A stretch of 64,000 nucleotides of DNA from Kudoa neothunni (lineage: Eukaryota > Cnidaria). The notes below the pieces were generated by a model that saw only the letters and a list, made by a program, of their open reading frames with translations, made no database searches and was not told where the DNA came from. The stretch covers positions 3,658,001-3,722,000 of the forward strand of contig OZ199840.1 of NCBI GenBank assembly GCA_964304625.1. The letters are read 5' to 3'. Of the stretch, positions 11,716 to 27,253 are shown piece by piece (within the stretch, counting starts at the first letter, position 1; the number at the start of each line of letters is the position of its first letter). The position numbers and the translations under genes are program-made.

Positions 11716-14700
11716 GATCAGGCTGGGACCGGTAATACATACCATTTCTGCATCCCCAAAGGGATTACTTACGACCGATCCATTACTGTAATTTCGTTTA
11801 ATCGTATCCAACTCTCGACTCTCACGTACACCTGAAGTTAACACCTATATTGAATTACGAATTCTACTATATTTTACGCAAATAACAAATCAGTGGAAAA
11901 TTAGGATTTACTGCATTACCAATTTTCTTGTAATAAATAAATTAAATACAAATTAATCCTTGGGAAACGTAGTTCAAAAAACATACGCGTGTGCCGAACG
12001 AGGTGCCTGAGGTACCCCAGAGGTTTTTCAATTTAAATCATTTACTCGGATAAAAATTTTGTTTTATATGGTTATTACTTAATCAAAAATAAAAATAAAC
12101 GTCATTGATGTAGAAATATTTAGTCGGTTAGAAAAAAATACAAGAAACTCATAGCCATCGTTTTGAGGAAAATGCAATACAATCGCGCCTCAATGTTGCG
12201 TAGTAGCCCCATATCCCGTTAATTTTTTAATTGGTTATAATTTTAGATACTTCTAAGTAATAATTACATTATTATCTCGTAAAATATGTATAAAAATATC
12301 TATGAATAAGAAAATTAATATGAAATTGCGAAGTAATTTTGTATTGCATAGTAGTTCTAAGGTCCGGAAACCCTGTATTGATTCGACATTGCGTAATAAA
12401 TTTGACCATGCCAAGGATACAGAGGGATGTTGATGAGAAGTTTAAATTATCAGTTGAAATAATTCAATTAAGTCAAAAAGGAGTTAAAAAATGAACAACT
12501 TAGAAATTTTATATTAGTAATAGAATAATTATATCTTGGTAAAAAATATTTTTAAATATAAAGAATATTCAACTCTCGGTAGAATCTTTTCGATAGAACA
12601 AATAATTTCCAGGAACGACATTTCTAACAAACGAAAACGTGAATGAAGGATAGACTTTATTAATGGTCTAATTTAAACTTCCGAGCGCCTCTAAATCGAC
12701 TATACACATATACACATAGTGCTTTTAGTGTCTATTATACCCCACTTTTTTATTTAATGTTATGAATTTAAGTAATTTTTAAAATTTCATCATGCAAAAA
12801 TAAAAAAATTTTATCGACAAAATCGTACAATAATTGACAAAAAGCATGATTGGCGCAGTTTCCCGACATTATCCGAACAATGTTAAGGGCTATATATTCT
12901 TGTTAAATACATTTGTACGAAATCTTGTGTAAAATGATCTTTCAACAATATTTAAAATAATGTATTATAAATTATCTCATATATGATTAATTAGATTCAA
13001 ACTTTAAGACACAAGAAAATAGTTATCAACAAAATGGACTAAAAAAGATTCTAATGTTCAACTTAAACGCATATATCAACATAAAAGTTTAAATTTACTT
13101 TCTGTAAATTTCCATCTTATTATATGTGAGTTTAAGGGAACGATAGTACCATTATTTCTATCAGATCTACAGGAAAATCGATGCTCTGCCTTTAATTAAC
13201 AATTTATTACGTACGTCACAAGAGAAATCTTATTCCGCAAAAATATGAAAATAATAACGTAATGCAGACATTTATTTGTGTCCAATGAACTGTTAAAATA
13301 AGCACGTTCGGAATGTTCTTCGCAACACTATTTCTTAAATACAACACATTTATGCATTGTCCTATGATCACTGTTTTTTAGGCTCACAGCGAATTGTTTA
13401 CGGGATTTTTTGGAATAATATTGGTGCTATTTGGATTTTCTGCTCTTGATTTAGGTACAAATTTAGAGCCAAGCAATTGTTGAAGGACCGGAACGTGCTA
13501 GCGCTAGCGAATTTCTCTAAAAATTAGGCTCGTTTGATTTTTTCATAAATGAATATGATTTTATATAAGCAAAACGCGTTAAACAGATTTATTCCGATAT
13601 TATAAAAAATTACTGCTGACCTGCCTATGGAATATCTTTTTAAGCTTGTGCAGGTGAAAATCCGATCAATCGTATCAATAGCTCATTTAATTTTTTCATA
13701 ATATTTGATGTTACCTGGCTTCTTTTTTTTTCATCGTTAAATGTGTTTGTATAAGCTGTTGAATTGGCTAAAATTAACAAATCCTTATTATTTTAGGGAC
13801 TTACGAGGCTAGAATTTTCTTTTCATTAAACAGAAAAAGTGTGCTAAATGACTCCTTCGTTTTATTTTTTTCATTATACGCCGAACATTCCTCTTATTTA
13901 CTTTAAGTGTTGTAACCATGGTAAGAACCATTTTCAATAACTGAAAGTTCATTGCAACAATGATTATAATAATGAAAGTCAAACATATTGGCATTACACG
14001 TAACATTTCTGTAAAAATTGCCATCCAAAAATATGTTAAAAAATCCGTTATATTAAAGATTCTCTGAGTAGAAACATTCGTAAGGCCTTACTTAAAAAGT
14101 TTTCTTCTAATATTTTGGAGGTTTTTAAAGCTTCTGCAGTCGAGATAAGGTTATTGCCATCATATTCAGATAAATTAATGACAGAATCAATGCAATCAAA
14201 GAATTAATGATTTCACTGAAGTCGGAATTATGTCCAGTGGAATATATTTCGTTAAAGGCCTCCATAAAGACAAATTTCCGTAGTAAGAATAAGCGAGATT
14301 CGTGTATATTTGTATAATCTCGCAGGCAAGTATATCCCATTTTTCTCGTTATTTCGTCAATAGAATTTGCTAATATTCTCGACTCCATTTTATTATAATT
14401 TTAGACATAAAATGATAATTCAAAACTTATTCGGCAGCCATACAATATAATAAATTTCATAAGAATGGATAGAGTTTCAGAAAATTTAGATAATTGAGGT
14501 TCCTAAAATATCCCATCCGTCATGTGTCATGTAAGGGTTAAAAACGAATTATACTTAACTATTAAAATTAAGAAGACAATTTAGATTTCCACAGTAAATA
14601 TTAGATAGGAATCACGGCAAAAAACCAGCGACCTACAGAGTACAGAAGGGGCAGGAAATACGCCGCCCATTGCTAAAGTGTTTTCTCGATTACGGGACCT

Positions 14701-15312
14701 ACCTCGAAAATAAGACCAAATGTTATTCTTGAGCCAGTTATTAATATGAGACCTAGCAGAATATCCCAAATCTCGATATTCTGAATTGTATAACAAAATA
14801 TCTCCAACGTTGTAATTTTATCAGATAGTCAATAATAATAATAATAAAAATTTTTAAGGTAAAACACTCATTCGATACGTAGATTTGGATATCTAACAGT
14901 GATTTTATCTTCATTTCTAACGAGAAGACAAGCATACTCACAAAATTTCATTAAACATCGTATTTCCTTCGATAGAAATATTATTCTGTCTAATTAAAAA
15001 CGTCTTTTCTGTTACATGAGCTAAATAATGCAAAGGGAGTTTGGCGTGTTAAAAATTAGACTTAATTCCCCGTATTAGTTATCAGATCAAAAAACATAAG
15101 CCCCTCTCATATTTGGAAATAAGTAACCGCACTTAAAAGTTGACGGAAAAACAATCCCACATCCACACAACATGTACAAACATCGCTAATTTTGTAAGAT
15201 TATGCTCGCTCAACGAATGTTAATTACACAGAAAAAAATTAACCGCACTGATAAAAAATAAAATATCAAACAGAATTAAGGCGCTATATAAGGGGTTAAA
15301 CAGACTAAAAAA
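11716..15312. mobile_element. Degraded piggyBac sequence with several termini
   Basis: Possible piggyBac-like ends occur at 11957 (TTAATCCTTGGG), 12669 (TTAAACTTCCGAGCGC), 14535-14543 (AAGGGTTAA) and 15292-15299 (AGGGGTTAA). The minus-strand frame 13809-14024 reads VLTMVTTLKVNKRNVRRIM, which resembles the TLVGTLRxNKRxIP block of piggyBac transposases, so at least one dead copy lies here in minus orientation. Which ends pair could not be settled. Other frames at 14125-14388 and 14581-14796 are not recognised. No host gene is supported. Confidence 0.4.
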
Positions 15313-17302
<1,990 letters not shown>

Positions 17303-18833
17303 ATTCGATTATAATGACGATTATTGCGTGCGCATCCTGAGCATATTTTTACATATTTTGGAGCTGTGATTTGATTGAAGTTAGAATAGCTGATTGACTC
17401 ATTTTCGTCATTTCCAAATTAATTAGAAAATAAATTGAAAAATTTAATGTAACAAATTACAGTAATTATTATATTTCCTAAATATTTTATCATACGTTGC
17501 TAAGATACAATAAACAATTTTAATCCTCTGAGTACGTCAAGATATTATACAGTATAATTCATGGTTGAGTCGATCGTGAAGTGTTATTATAATTTTTGAC
17601 CAATTTCCAATGCTTTTTTTATGAATATGTCAAAATTCAGATAACCCCTTAGATGAATTTAAGTTTTCTCAAACAGAAAATCACATATACCTATATAATA
17701 TTAAAATTCAACGAGAACACTTAGGTTTAGAATTTAGAATTAATAATTACTGTTAAGTAATAAGATTAAAATTTCGGTTTATAGATAAATGAAACCTTAA
17801 AATTGATATTGATCCAAATAATAGTGGTTATATTAATTGGTTCTATCTTTATTATAAGTAAATTGGTAATTACAATATGAATACTCTTGTTTAGGAGTTG
17901 TTTATGGTCAATTTAAGTCATTACATTCGTATTGTGATTTATTATATCCAGGTTAGGGGTTTTAAACATCACGATCAATTTTTTAGCTTGATTTAACTTG
18001 TTTGTTGAATTTTTTAATTTAATAAAATTAATTTAACTTCAATATTTATAGTAAATTGTTTTTACGTATTAGAAACTTCTCATATGTGGTTTCGCCTTGA
18101 AGGTGATTTTGTACAAAACGTAAGATTGGGGTACCCAAAACAGCTTAAAATTTCGAATTATTTATTAAACTATAAATTTTCGTTGCTTGTATATTAGATT
18201 ATTATCGAAATATATGTAATAACGAAATTTTTTGTAATGTTTTGGACTCAAATAACTCATCAGGAATAAATTCCTGAATACATTGCAACCTCGGAAGTCG
18301 ACCATAATACCTTCTAGAAATGTGTTCGAATTCCGAATAATTTTTTTCCGTGCGAAATAATAGAAACTAATTTAATCCGTTATCGCGCATCAAATAAATA
18401 ACTATTTTTACTTATAAAAACTGTGCGTATCTTGTATTTATAAAATGGAAAAAATATGTACTAACTATTGTAATGAAAATGAGATATAGGGTAAATATTT
18501 TTTAGTCGTCGTACGATAGATTATGGAGGGTTCTCTTTCGATGACGTTCCCACGAGTTGAATGGGAAAATCTCCTTCTAGAATTTCCTTTCTTCTCTGTT
18601 TTTGTTCCAAGTACCTTTTCTTTATGTGTTCGAGCTCGAAAATATTTCGAATTCAAAATTTTTGGTCGAACTCTGAAGTGGCACTCTTTGTATTTGAATG
18701 ATATAACGAAATTTCAGCTATGTAATCTTCATTTTAATAAGTAAGCTTTAAATTGTATATTTGGAAATCATTATTGTTTAAAATATATAAAGCAATTTCT
18801 AAGGTGCCAAAAACGATACGGTACATTTAAAGG
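17303..18833. other. Intergenic spacer between divergent NDR and kinesin genes
   Basis: The DNA is AT-rich and no gene is supported. Overlapping opposite-strand frames at 18465-18744 mirror each other and show no motif. It ends at a TTAA (18834-18837) preceded by AAGGGG, a possible piggyBac-type end of an unresolved neighbour. Confidence 0.4.
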
Positions 18834-18837
18834 GGTT

Positions 18838-20129
18838 AAAATGCAAGACTCGACAACCCGGGTGTGTGCCAGGCCGAAATATATATAAATCCTTTAGTTG
18901 TAATGGATTTTTCATAATACAAATAAAAATCCTGTAATATCCCACCAATTCCACATCGAAAAAAAACTTTGATTCCCCATTTGGTGGGTTTATTTGATAT
19001 ATACTGTTTTACACTGCATTTACCCTTAAAAGGAATCATTTGTTCGTCGAGTGAATTTATGCTCTCTGGAATAATTTTTAAAAATGCCTGACTCAAATGC
19101 TCAATAAGGTCTAATTTTGACAAACCGGTAAAAAGTTTGGGACGGCCGATCGTTGGTTACATTGTGAATATTATCAAAATGTAAAAATTTGCGGCAACTA
19201 CTCAAATCTATCTGTAGAAAGTAAACCCGAAATAGGGGAATACTTGAAATGTTTGGACCAATAGCATCGATAACAAGGTGTCCGTACGACCATCATTATA
19301 ATTATGATTCCTAAATAAGTTTTAATTTCTAAACTGTTTGTCTTGAAATTCGGATTATTTTGTGTGACGCATCGGTTTGATTTGGTTACAATTAATTTGA
19401 TCAAATCATCATCAGCTACAAATTGATTGAAATAATAGATGGGGTGAATTAAATGATCTAACTTTGAAAATTCATAGTTTATACCGCATAATTCCTCTGG
19501 CAAATTTTAAATGATATCTTGTTTCTTCCATTTAAGGCCAATGTCAAAATCATCAAATGATGAACATTCTTTGGCATCTAAATAATCATTCATTAATGAT
19601 GACGAAGAAAATGTTGTATCGTCTTCAGAATATGTATCTGGTTCGTATATATCGACACACAGGTAGAACTATAATTTCCGAAGTTCTTTTTCCAATTTTA
19701 TCCTCACCATTACAAATGTCGTAATCCATTGCAATTGACCAAAAATAGATCCACGAGTTCCTGTTGTTCAATTTACTGACAAGAATTAAAATCGTATTAT
19801 TTCAGATAATGATAAGTTTCTTAAAATTTTAACAAGCAAATATAGTTAACAACAATATATTTTAATTGCAAAAATTTTAGTTTCAGAGAATAATTTAATT
19901 CGGTTTACAAATTAATACATTACTTCAAGGACGAACGAGGTATCGAGAATTGAACATTGTTAATGCAATTAAATACACATAAAGTTCCTTAAAAAATATA
20001 ATATTAACTATTTTTAAACATCAGTTTGAGTTGAAGTTATACGTCTGTAGCGAATGTGAAGCAATAGTTAAATGTTTATTTTAGACAAAGAAGAAGTTAA
20101 TGTTCAGCATACCGCACAATAGCCATGAA
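18838..20129 (-). mobile_element. Truncated piggyBac element with transposase remnant
   Basis: Minus-strand frames 19198-19503 and 18836-19123 encode successive blocks of a piggyBac (DDE_Tnp_1_7) transposase. Recognisable motifs are LIHPIYYFNQFVADDDLIKL, NPNFKTNSLEIKTYLGIIII and SLDEQMIPFKGKCSVKQYI followed by KWGIKVFFRCG; this last block holds the first catalytic Asp. The frame is interrupted and the C-terminal half with the other two Asp residues is missing. The right end at 20125-20133 (AAGGGTTAA) looks like a genuine terminus; the left side abuts TTAA without a matching repeat. Confidence 0.75.
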
Positions 20130-20820
20130 AGGGTTAATAAAAATATGGTCCGCATTGGAATTTGGGTATGTCTGTTTGGGCCGTCACTCAAAAAGGTTGC
20201 CCACCCCAGCCTTAGAGGGTTAACTCCGTTACATTTTTTTAGCATGTTTATGTGATGAAAAAGTCGATTATAAGAAAAAGGATAATTATAAAAGTACTTC
20301 CCAATAAATATAATATTTTTAATTTATCATCGACTACATTGCGGCCGGCCGGATAAAGAAACTTTCCGAGTCAAATTTGGCTCGCCGACCCCGTATCAAA
20401 ACCAAAACTTGTAAGTGACTATTGGCACGACAAATAATGAAATATAGTAGATTCTTAAATATTAAACCTGTAAAAAGTTTGTAAGTAAAAGTTAGTGGGA
20501 TTAAATATTACAGTACGAATTTTATATCCAAGCCTGCGAATGATAAATTATACATTAGTAGTATCTAATCTAAAAACTTGACCGAGTTTTACAAAAAATT
20601 AATCAGCTGTAGTTAATAGCCCATTTTCTCTTTATTATACTCGTGGTCGATGTTAGTCTTAAAGTATGCAACCATTTATCCAAGTATTTTTTTATAAATA
20701 AATTAACCTCAAATAATTAAAGTGTTAAACAAATCAATAAATAAAATAAACCGCATACTTATAAGCGGATTATAATTGGCGCACTTATCCTAACCGCGCA
20801 GCTACTAATCCGTCATCACC
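20130..20820. other. Upstream region of kinesin with hAT-like scraps
   Basis: Between 20182 and 20208 the sequence AAAAAGGTTGCCCACCCCAG matches the common hAT terminus CTGGGGTGGGCAACC. At 20341-20400 a patch with GGCCGGCCGGATAAA and GGCTCGCCGACC resembles hAT subterminal DNA. The two are separated by unrelated AT-rich sequence, so I read them as fragments. No gene is supported. The rest is the presumed kinesin 5' flank. Confidence 0.4.
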
Positions 20821-23800
20821 ATGGAGAAGGAGAGCATTCCAGTATTTTTTTAATTTCCAATCCACAAGAACCGTATGTGGGACATTAAAATATATTATTG
20901 CGTTGTTATAGGGTAGAGCAACTGTTTCAAATACAACAAGACGAATTTCTGCTCGTTTGTCACTTTCGAAAACCCAATCCAATAATAATAATAATAAGCC
21001 TATCACAACTGTATTGTCTTTGAGCGAACCGAGATTTTCATTATTGTTTTATCAGAATAATACCACAAATAAAGCTACAATATCTAACAACGCTAGAACA
21101 ACCACGACCTCCCGTTTCAATAGACCGGCACCAATGGCGAGAACTACCGCTACAACTGCTAGAAGAACCAATGCTACAACAACAGCTGCACCTAGATCTA
21201 CATTAGGTAGACCTAGAGCAACAACAATAACAAAAACTACAACCAGGCCTTTATCTACTGCTTCAACTACAGCCGCAACTAAAAGACCCTCGTCTAGTAG
21301 TTGTTTGGATTTTGGCGCCTTTTTTTATAAATCACATATGTTTATAGCAACTACATTTGGATCAAGAAATGCATCTGCAGCTTCGCAAGTTGGCAAACGT
21401 ACTATAGGATCTAATTCAAGGGTTACATCAGCACCTGGTCAGCGAGCTGCTTGGGATATTCGTGGTAAATACGCTGATCTTCAGAAACAATACGAAGATA
21501 TGCAAAAAGATGTAATTATGTTTTTTCTATTTTTAAGCAATTTGGTTAATGATTAATAGCATGAAAATCAGCTGAGTGAGCTCAAAAAGGAGAAAGAGCT
21601 TATAGAAGAGCAATCGTTTATCTCACAATCAAAAGCCAATCAACTTGAAATTGATCTAACCAATGCACACTCAATGATATCTACGCTGAAAGATGAGATA
21701 GATAATTTCCCGCAGAAATTGGCCGAAAAAGAACAGAACATTAATGAACTGCTGGAGAAAATATCCAACCAACAAGTAATTATCTCCAATCTAACTAATA
21801 TCGTTGAACAGTTGACCTCTTCACGTGACGACCTCGAAGCTAAATATAACCACTTGAAACATGATCATGCTAATGCGACAACCAATTACCAACTATTGGA
21901 GGTGATTTAAATAATGTGCGCAATTTTTTCATGATTAAAAAATCAAGTTTTAAAAGTTTAACCCTTGCTTCAAAGTATATTTATAATTTTTATTCTAATG
22001 CAGAAAAGCTGCTCTATATATTTCAACTATCTAAACGCCATTATTTATATGGTGGGCGCGGAGGATATGTTAAGGTATGTGTGTAACTTTTTTTCTTTAT
22101 TTTATTTTAAGCGAAAATATTAAACGTAATACTCAATTATGTAAGTACTTTTAAAAACACCATTACACTATAAAGTACACATAGGAAAAAAGGAAATAAA
22201 ATATTTTTTCAAAGTTATTGATATTATATGCGCTGAATAGCAAAAGTAACCACCTCCAGGTATTCGAGGGTTCAATATGAAAAGATAATTTTAACGAACG
22301 TTTTCGATTTTGAAACAATAAGTGTGAAAGATATTAACTGTAGCTTTTATTTCATGTAATTTTTTGTTTTCTTTTTAAGTTTTTAATTATTAAAAATTTA
22401 ATCTCTGGTCTGCGACTCCCTCTATATTTATAAATCCCAAAAATAAACTTTATAAGTGATTTGTACAGTTTTTAGAGGGTTGATTAAAAATGGAAAATAC
22501 GTTGGCGTGTAAAACGTTTCAGATTAGTGTTTATTCTTGAAATAATCATTTTTGTAAATTACTATGAATGCCAGTAATTATGGATTCAGTACTTAACAAT
22601 ATTTCGTCCTAATCTCTACCTCATCTAATATGAAACCGGCTGTATTGTTTGAAGTTTTTATTTTTATATGCCTTTATTATATTTATATTAATAATTTTAT
22701 TTTATTTAGTTATCAATAAAATTAACAAGTTTAAGGTTTTTAAACGAACTCTCATATTAATCTACTACAACACAAGAATACTCATATTGTATATTGGCGT
22801 TATAGACTAGTTTGATTTAAATATACGTTTAATCGCCTCCCTTAAATTAGGCAGGGGTTCTCAGCTGGAGGTAAATTTTAAATGACAGAGCGTAAATTAA
22901 GTGACATCAAAATTTGATAGGGGCAATTTTTGTGAAATGAAGTTTGTGATGTACATGAGGATTTCTAAGGAATTATATTATTCTGGGCTATTAAACTCAA
23001 TGCGAGATTGTCAGAAATGGTTCAAATGTTTTTAGGAATAAATATTTAGCAACTATTTATGATACTATAATCGGTCTCTTTCTTATGACTAATTTATTTT
23101 TTAGTAATGTAGCCTAATAATAATAATAATAATTAAAGTGACTATTTCCACGGTAAATAATATTTTAATGATATGTAAATGATAGTAGTTTTGACTATTT
23201 TTAATTATTTCTGGCCTCTAAGAGGGCAGGATTGAGATAGAAATAATTTAATTTAACAAAATCTAAAAAATTAAATCTGTAGAGGGCTTGTGAGTAAGAG
23301 TTGATGGTGGAAAATTGTCATTATGCGAACGCACATGTCTTTAGGATCAGAATTTACCCCTCAAAAACCTCTGCCATAGATAAACCATAATAAAACCTTA
23401 AAGTAAATATGAATATGGCTATCAAATTGAGGGGGTAAATTTGAAATATCGGTTGAGAACCCCTGCCTGAAATGAGATACAAGAGAATGACAAACATTTT
23501 TTTAAATTTTCTTGAGTGCGCCAAAGCGAGGGTTAACTGATAATTTTAATAAGAGATGTTTAATTTTGTAAATGCGGCTGAAAAAAATAATATCTTCCAC
23601 CTTAGGATAAACTAAACTGCAAAGATGAACAATTGAAACAGGCCGCTCTTCGAATCGAATCTTTGGAAGGCGAGTTAGTCGAGAGCACAAAACAACTTGG
23701 CAAACAAGATATGCAACGCCGCATTCTTCATCACAGAATTATGGAACTGAAAGGAACAGTTCGTGTCGCTTGTAGGGTACGGCCTGTGTTGTCGGGCGAA

Positions 23801-24704
23801 CAGGACTCCACAGTCTACTCTATCGAATACAACAGCAGCGATTCCTCTATGCGAATCGTTTCCACTCAGTCGAGAGATGTAATCAACTGATGATTGGCTG
23901 ATTTAGTTTGAATTGAAATATGAATGTTGATAGAATGTGAGCGGTGAAAAAGTTGATTCCGTTCCATATTGGTTCAAATTTGACAATTTCTTTGGTGCTC
24001 ATGCTTCCCAGAAGAATGTTTTTGATGAGATTGAACCCCTTATTCAAAGTGCTCTCGATGGCTACAACGTGTGCATTTTCGCTTACGGCCAAACCGGCAG
24101 CGGCAAAACTTTCACCATGGAAGGTGACACTGTACACTCCGACAAACATGGTATGATCCCTAGGTCGGTCAACAAAATCTTCGAATCAATGCCTCACATG
24201 AGAAGAAACGGATGGTCGTATAGTGTCTATGTGTCATTTATCGAGATCTACAATGAGAATCTTCGAGATTTGTTGGGATCGATGGATGAAAAGACCGGCG
24301 CTCCAAAAAGCGAACTCAAAATATACCAACCTTCTTCTATTGGTGGCCCCAACACCAACAACACCATTGTCACCGGCACATTTAACAAAGGTAACCATAA
24401 TGATGGTTATCCTGTTTTTAATTAATAATTTCTTAAGTCAATGATATTGAGATTACCAATTTGAAAGTTGTTCAAGTGCACAATCCACAAGAAGTACACT
24501 CAATAGAATACTATTTCAATTGACTTCAATCCGCTAATCATATCAATAATAGGTGCATGAATTACTTGGAATTGCTCACAAAAATCGTACTGTAGGAGCC
24601 ACCAAATGTAATATTAACTCCTCAAGAAGTCATAGTGTATTTCAGCTGAAGCTTGTTGGGGACAATCATCTTTTGAAGGAAACATCTGTTGGTAATTGTT
24701 TGCT

Positions 24705-24750
<46 letters not shown>

Positions 24751-25452
24751 AACGCATTTTTCGCGGTCAAATTTAAAATATATTCTTCTTTATAGTTGGT
24801 ATAGAATTTTATTTGTCAGAATCTAACTCATATATTTATGAGTTGTTTTTGAATTATTGTTGCCACCATTATATATCAATAAGTAATGGGAAAACTCATA
24901 CCTGGGATTTATTCGAGAAGGGGTCATTAGAGATTTCGATAAAATTTGATTAAACTGAGCTGAATTAACCCGTTTCCATGCTTATGATTGTTTAATATCG
25001 CCAAAATGATTGTATGCGTTATCGTAATTCACTTCCATTTTAGGGAAAATAAATCTGGTTGATTTGGCAGGGTCTGAAAGACTAAAAGAATCCCAAGCAG
25101 AAGGAATTAGACTAACTGAAACACGCCATATTAACAAAAGTCTGTCCACTTTACGCAAGGTCATGCAGTCGCTTTCCGATAAAGACTCGCATGTTCCATT
25201 TCGTGACAGTAAACTCACCCATCTTCTCCAGACATCGTTAGGAGGAAACAGTAAGAGGTAATTATTCAAACGCACATGAGCGTTGGCCAATTTAACGTTG
25301 TTGATTTTTATATTTTAAGTCTCATGTTTGTAAACATTTCGCCATTAGAAGAACATTTTAATGAATCTGTCAACTCGTTGCGATTTGCTGCCAAAGTAAA
25401 TGAGGTGCAAATTGGAGTCGCGACTCAAAACAAAAAGAAACTTGCATACTAA
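20821..25452 (+). CDS. C-terminal motor kinesin (kinesin-14, ncd/KIFC1 type)
   Basis: Nine exons: 20821-20841, 20912-21511, 21560-21901, 23606-23878, 23934-24390, 24438-24493, 24553-24691, 25044-25257, 25320-25452. They total 2235 nt (744 residues; ncd has 700). Residues 1-160 form a Ser/Thr/Arg-rich basic tail, as in microtubule-bundling tails. About 165-385 is coiled coil. The neck and motor follow: [16 protein letters not shown]-loop [15 protein letters not shown], switch I NINSSRSH, switch II VDLAGSE and the INKSLSTL helix. Kinesin-14s are minus-end-directed spindle motors. The first exon encodes only MEKESIP; without it the tail frame has no ATG before residue 60. Exon 2 may contain a further in-frame intron near 21297-21347, giving about 728 residues. 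One oddity is [11 protein letters not shown], where an LG pair is usual. Confidence 0.92.
21962..22270. mobile_element. piggyBac-type MITE in kinesin intron 3
   Basis: The element starts after TTAA (21958-21961) with CCCTTGCTTCAAAG and ends CCTCCAGGTATTCGAGGG before TTCA (a mutated TTAA). From 21968 to the right end it matches the complement of 54037-54340, including a shared stretch with CAACTATCT and TATGTAAGTACTTTTAAAA. It is an internally deleted member of the family represented in full at 54037-54966. Confidence 0.7.
22852..23465. mobile_element. hAT-type MITE in kinesin intron 3
   Basis: Perfect inverted termini GCAGGGGTTCTCA and TGAGAACCCCTGC bound about 614 bp. This is the standard CAGGGGTTCTCA end of hAT MITEs. 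The interior is AT-rich with no open frame. Splice sites of the host intron (21902-23605) are untouched. Confidence 0.75.
24709..24747. repeat. (TA)n microsatellite
   Basis: An uninterrupted run of about 19 TA units lies in the kinesin intron between exons 7 and 8. Confidence 0.95.
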
Positions 25453-26066
25453 TCGCCATCTTCTATTTTATAATTGATTAGATTGCTTGAGCACCTTATG
25501 TTTATGAACTACTGTTGTTTTAATTCTATCCCTGAATATTTTTTTATATTAGCCATGGAAAGCTGTCCTTGTTATTATTTTATAGATTTGTATGTCTTTA
25601 AGATATTGAATCATGTTTTAGTGATTCATTGGTTGTGGTAGCGCGATGTATTTTATCCACCACCTTTACTTTAATACTAATAAAATATTTACATATACGT
25701 TAAATTAACTACACGTATAGATAATAAGCTAAAATACAGATATTATTAAAAACTTTAAACGGTGTTCAATATATATGATTGAAGTAAGTTTGAATACGTA
25801 TATTTTTCCGCTTTACTACACACAATAAGCAATGAGCATTCTATACGTTCTGAGGGGAAATTGAAAAAGGTGCGCAACAAATATTAATTGTTAATTATAC
25901 AAAAACTAAGATTTATTTTCATGTTATTTGATTTAAATATACTTCTAATACATTATTCAATATTTATAAAGAAAATGAACCAGATTGGATCTCAAATCCC
26001 ACAGTTATTATGCAAAACTTATCGTACAAAGTGTGTAATATTCGGATGTGCACTAAACATAGTTGA
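25453..26066. other. Kinesin 3' flank
   Basis: No further coding is seen. AATAAA-type hexamers (for example AATAAAATATTT at 25679) could serve as the kinesin polyadenylation signal. Confidence 0.4.
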
Positions 26067-26523
26067 CTTTTTTTTGTTTAAAAGGTCAAACCCCTGGTGC
26101 AACTTGTTAGGTTGGTTAGACCTTCCCCATTTACGCTTTAGGCACCGCAGCGTCATATTAAGGCGACTTACATTTATGCGGTAGTGTGGGATTTTAACCC
26201 ATAAAACATCCTCGTTTCGGAGCAACCATGCCCTGGATAACCCAGAATTAGTCCGGGAGAGTCGTCTGAATGCGGGCGTCAGTTCTACGGAAAATCCCTA
26301 CTGGGTTGTATTTCGTCTGAGTTCTACCGTTTCGCCAGGCTCCCCTCCCAGCTGCAAGCAAGGCCACGACAAATCGTAAACCTTCGCGGTTACTACAGCC
26401 TTCCTACTTAATTTCGGAATGGGAATACAGTAAAACCCCGACTAGGCTTCGAACTCGCAACCTCATGATATGCTATCTCGACCTAACACCACTATGCCAT
26501 ATTGTCCAGGCCTTTACTATACG
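26067..26523 (-). mobile_element. tRNA-derived SINE with long unrecognised body
   Basis: On the minus strand the head carries an RNA polymerase III A box (TGGCATAGTGG, 26489-26499) and, 32 nt further, a B box (GAGTTCGAAGCCT, 26444-26456), the spacing of a tRNA promoter. A body of about 370 bp follows, markedly richer in GC than its surroundings, ending in an A-rich tail (ACAAAAAAAA, about 26067-26076). The unit is bracketed by TAGTTGA at 26060-26066 and 26524-26530, a plausible target-site duplication. The body matches no SINE core domain that I know. Confidence 0.75.
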
Positions 26524-26530
26524 TAGTTGA

Positions 26531-27253
26531 TGGTATGTAACTCATTCGTCTTCTAAGCGCGCATAAGCTATATTTGGTTATAAGGCGCTTATTTACAAAA
26601 GTTTTAATATTTTTGAATATTTAGCCAATTCTTTAAATTAATTCGGCGCCATCGTTAGCTCAAAGGATGTTTAGAAAATAATGCTTTAATTGGTTTAAAG
26701 TTTTTTAAATTGATTATACGATATCACTCAAAAAATCGAAATCGCTCATTTTCAGATGATAGTTAATTTAAGTTAACATTTATTAATAGAAAATACAATC
26801 AATTATTTATAAGAAAACGCTATCTTTGTGTACACAGTGTAGGCGTACACAAATACACCCCCTTTCAAAAGCAAGTGATTGAAATATTTGGTTTGATACA
26901 TACATTTCAAAAGTCTTATTATTAATTAATCATTTTAAATACAATAAAATGTCGATATTTGTTTAGGTAATGATGAATCGGTAATTTATATCATTCAGGT
27001 TGATTTAGCTCTTGTAATACATGGACTGTGCCCTCAGATTTCATTGAAATCACTCGCAATGGAGATTGTAGCGCCTAATTTTAATAACGCTGTTTTATTT
27101 GAAATTCGTCAAAATATTTAAAATTAACTTATTTAGATTGATATTTAGAAACCTGGTATATTTTTGTAATAACGAGCGTATTATAGTTCATAATAGAAAA
27201 TGATAACTAATTTGAGCGATAAAAATTAATTTTCGTAAGTTACTTTTTAGCAA
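26531..27253. other. AT-rich intergenic DNA
   Basis: Nothing coding or repetitive was recognised. A short palindrome-like stretch (GTGTACACAGTGTAGGCGTACAC) lies near 26828. The region ends exactly where the inverted-repeat arm and Tigger-like element begin. Confidence 0.4.
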
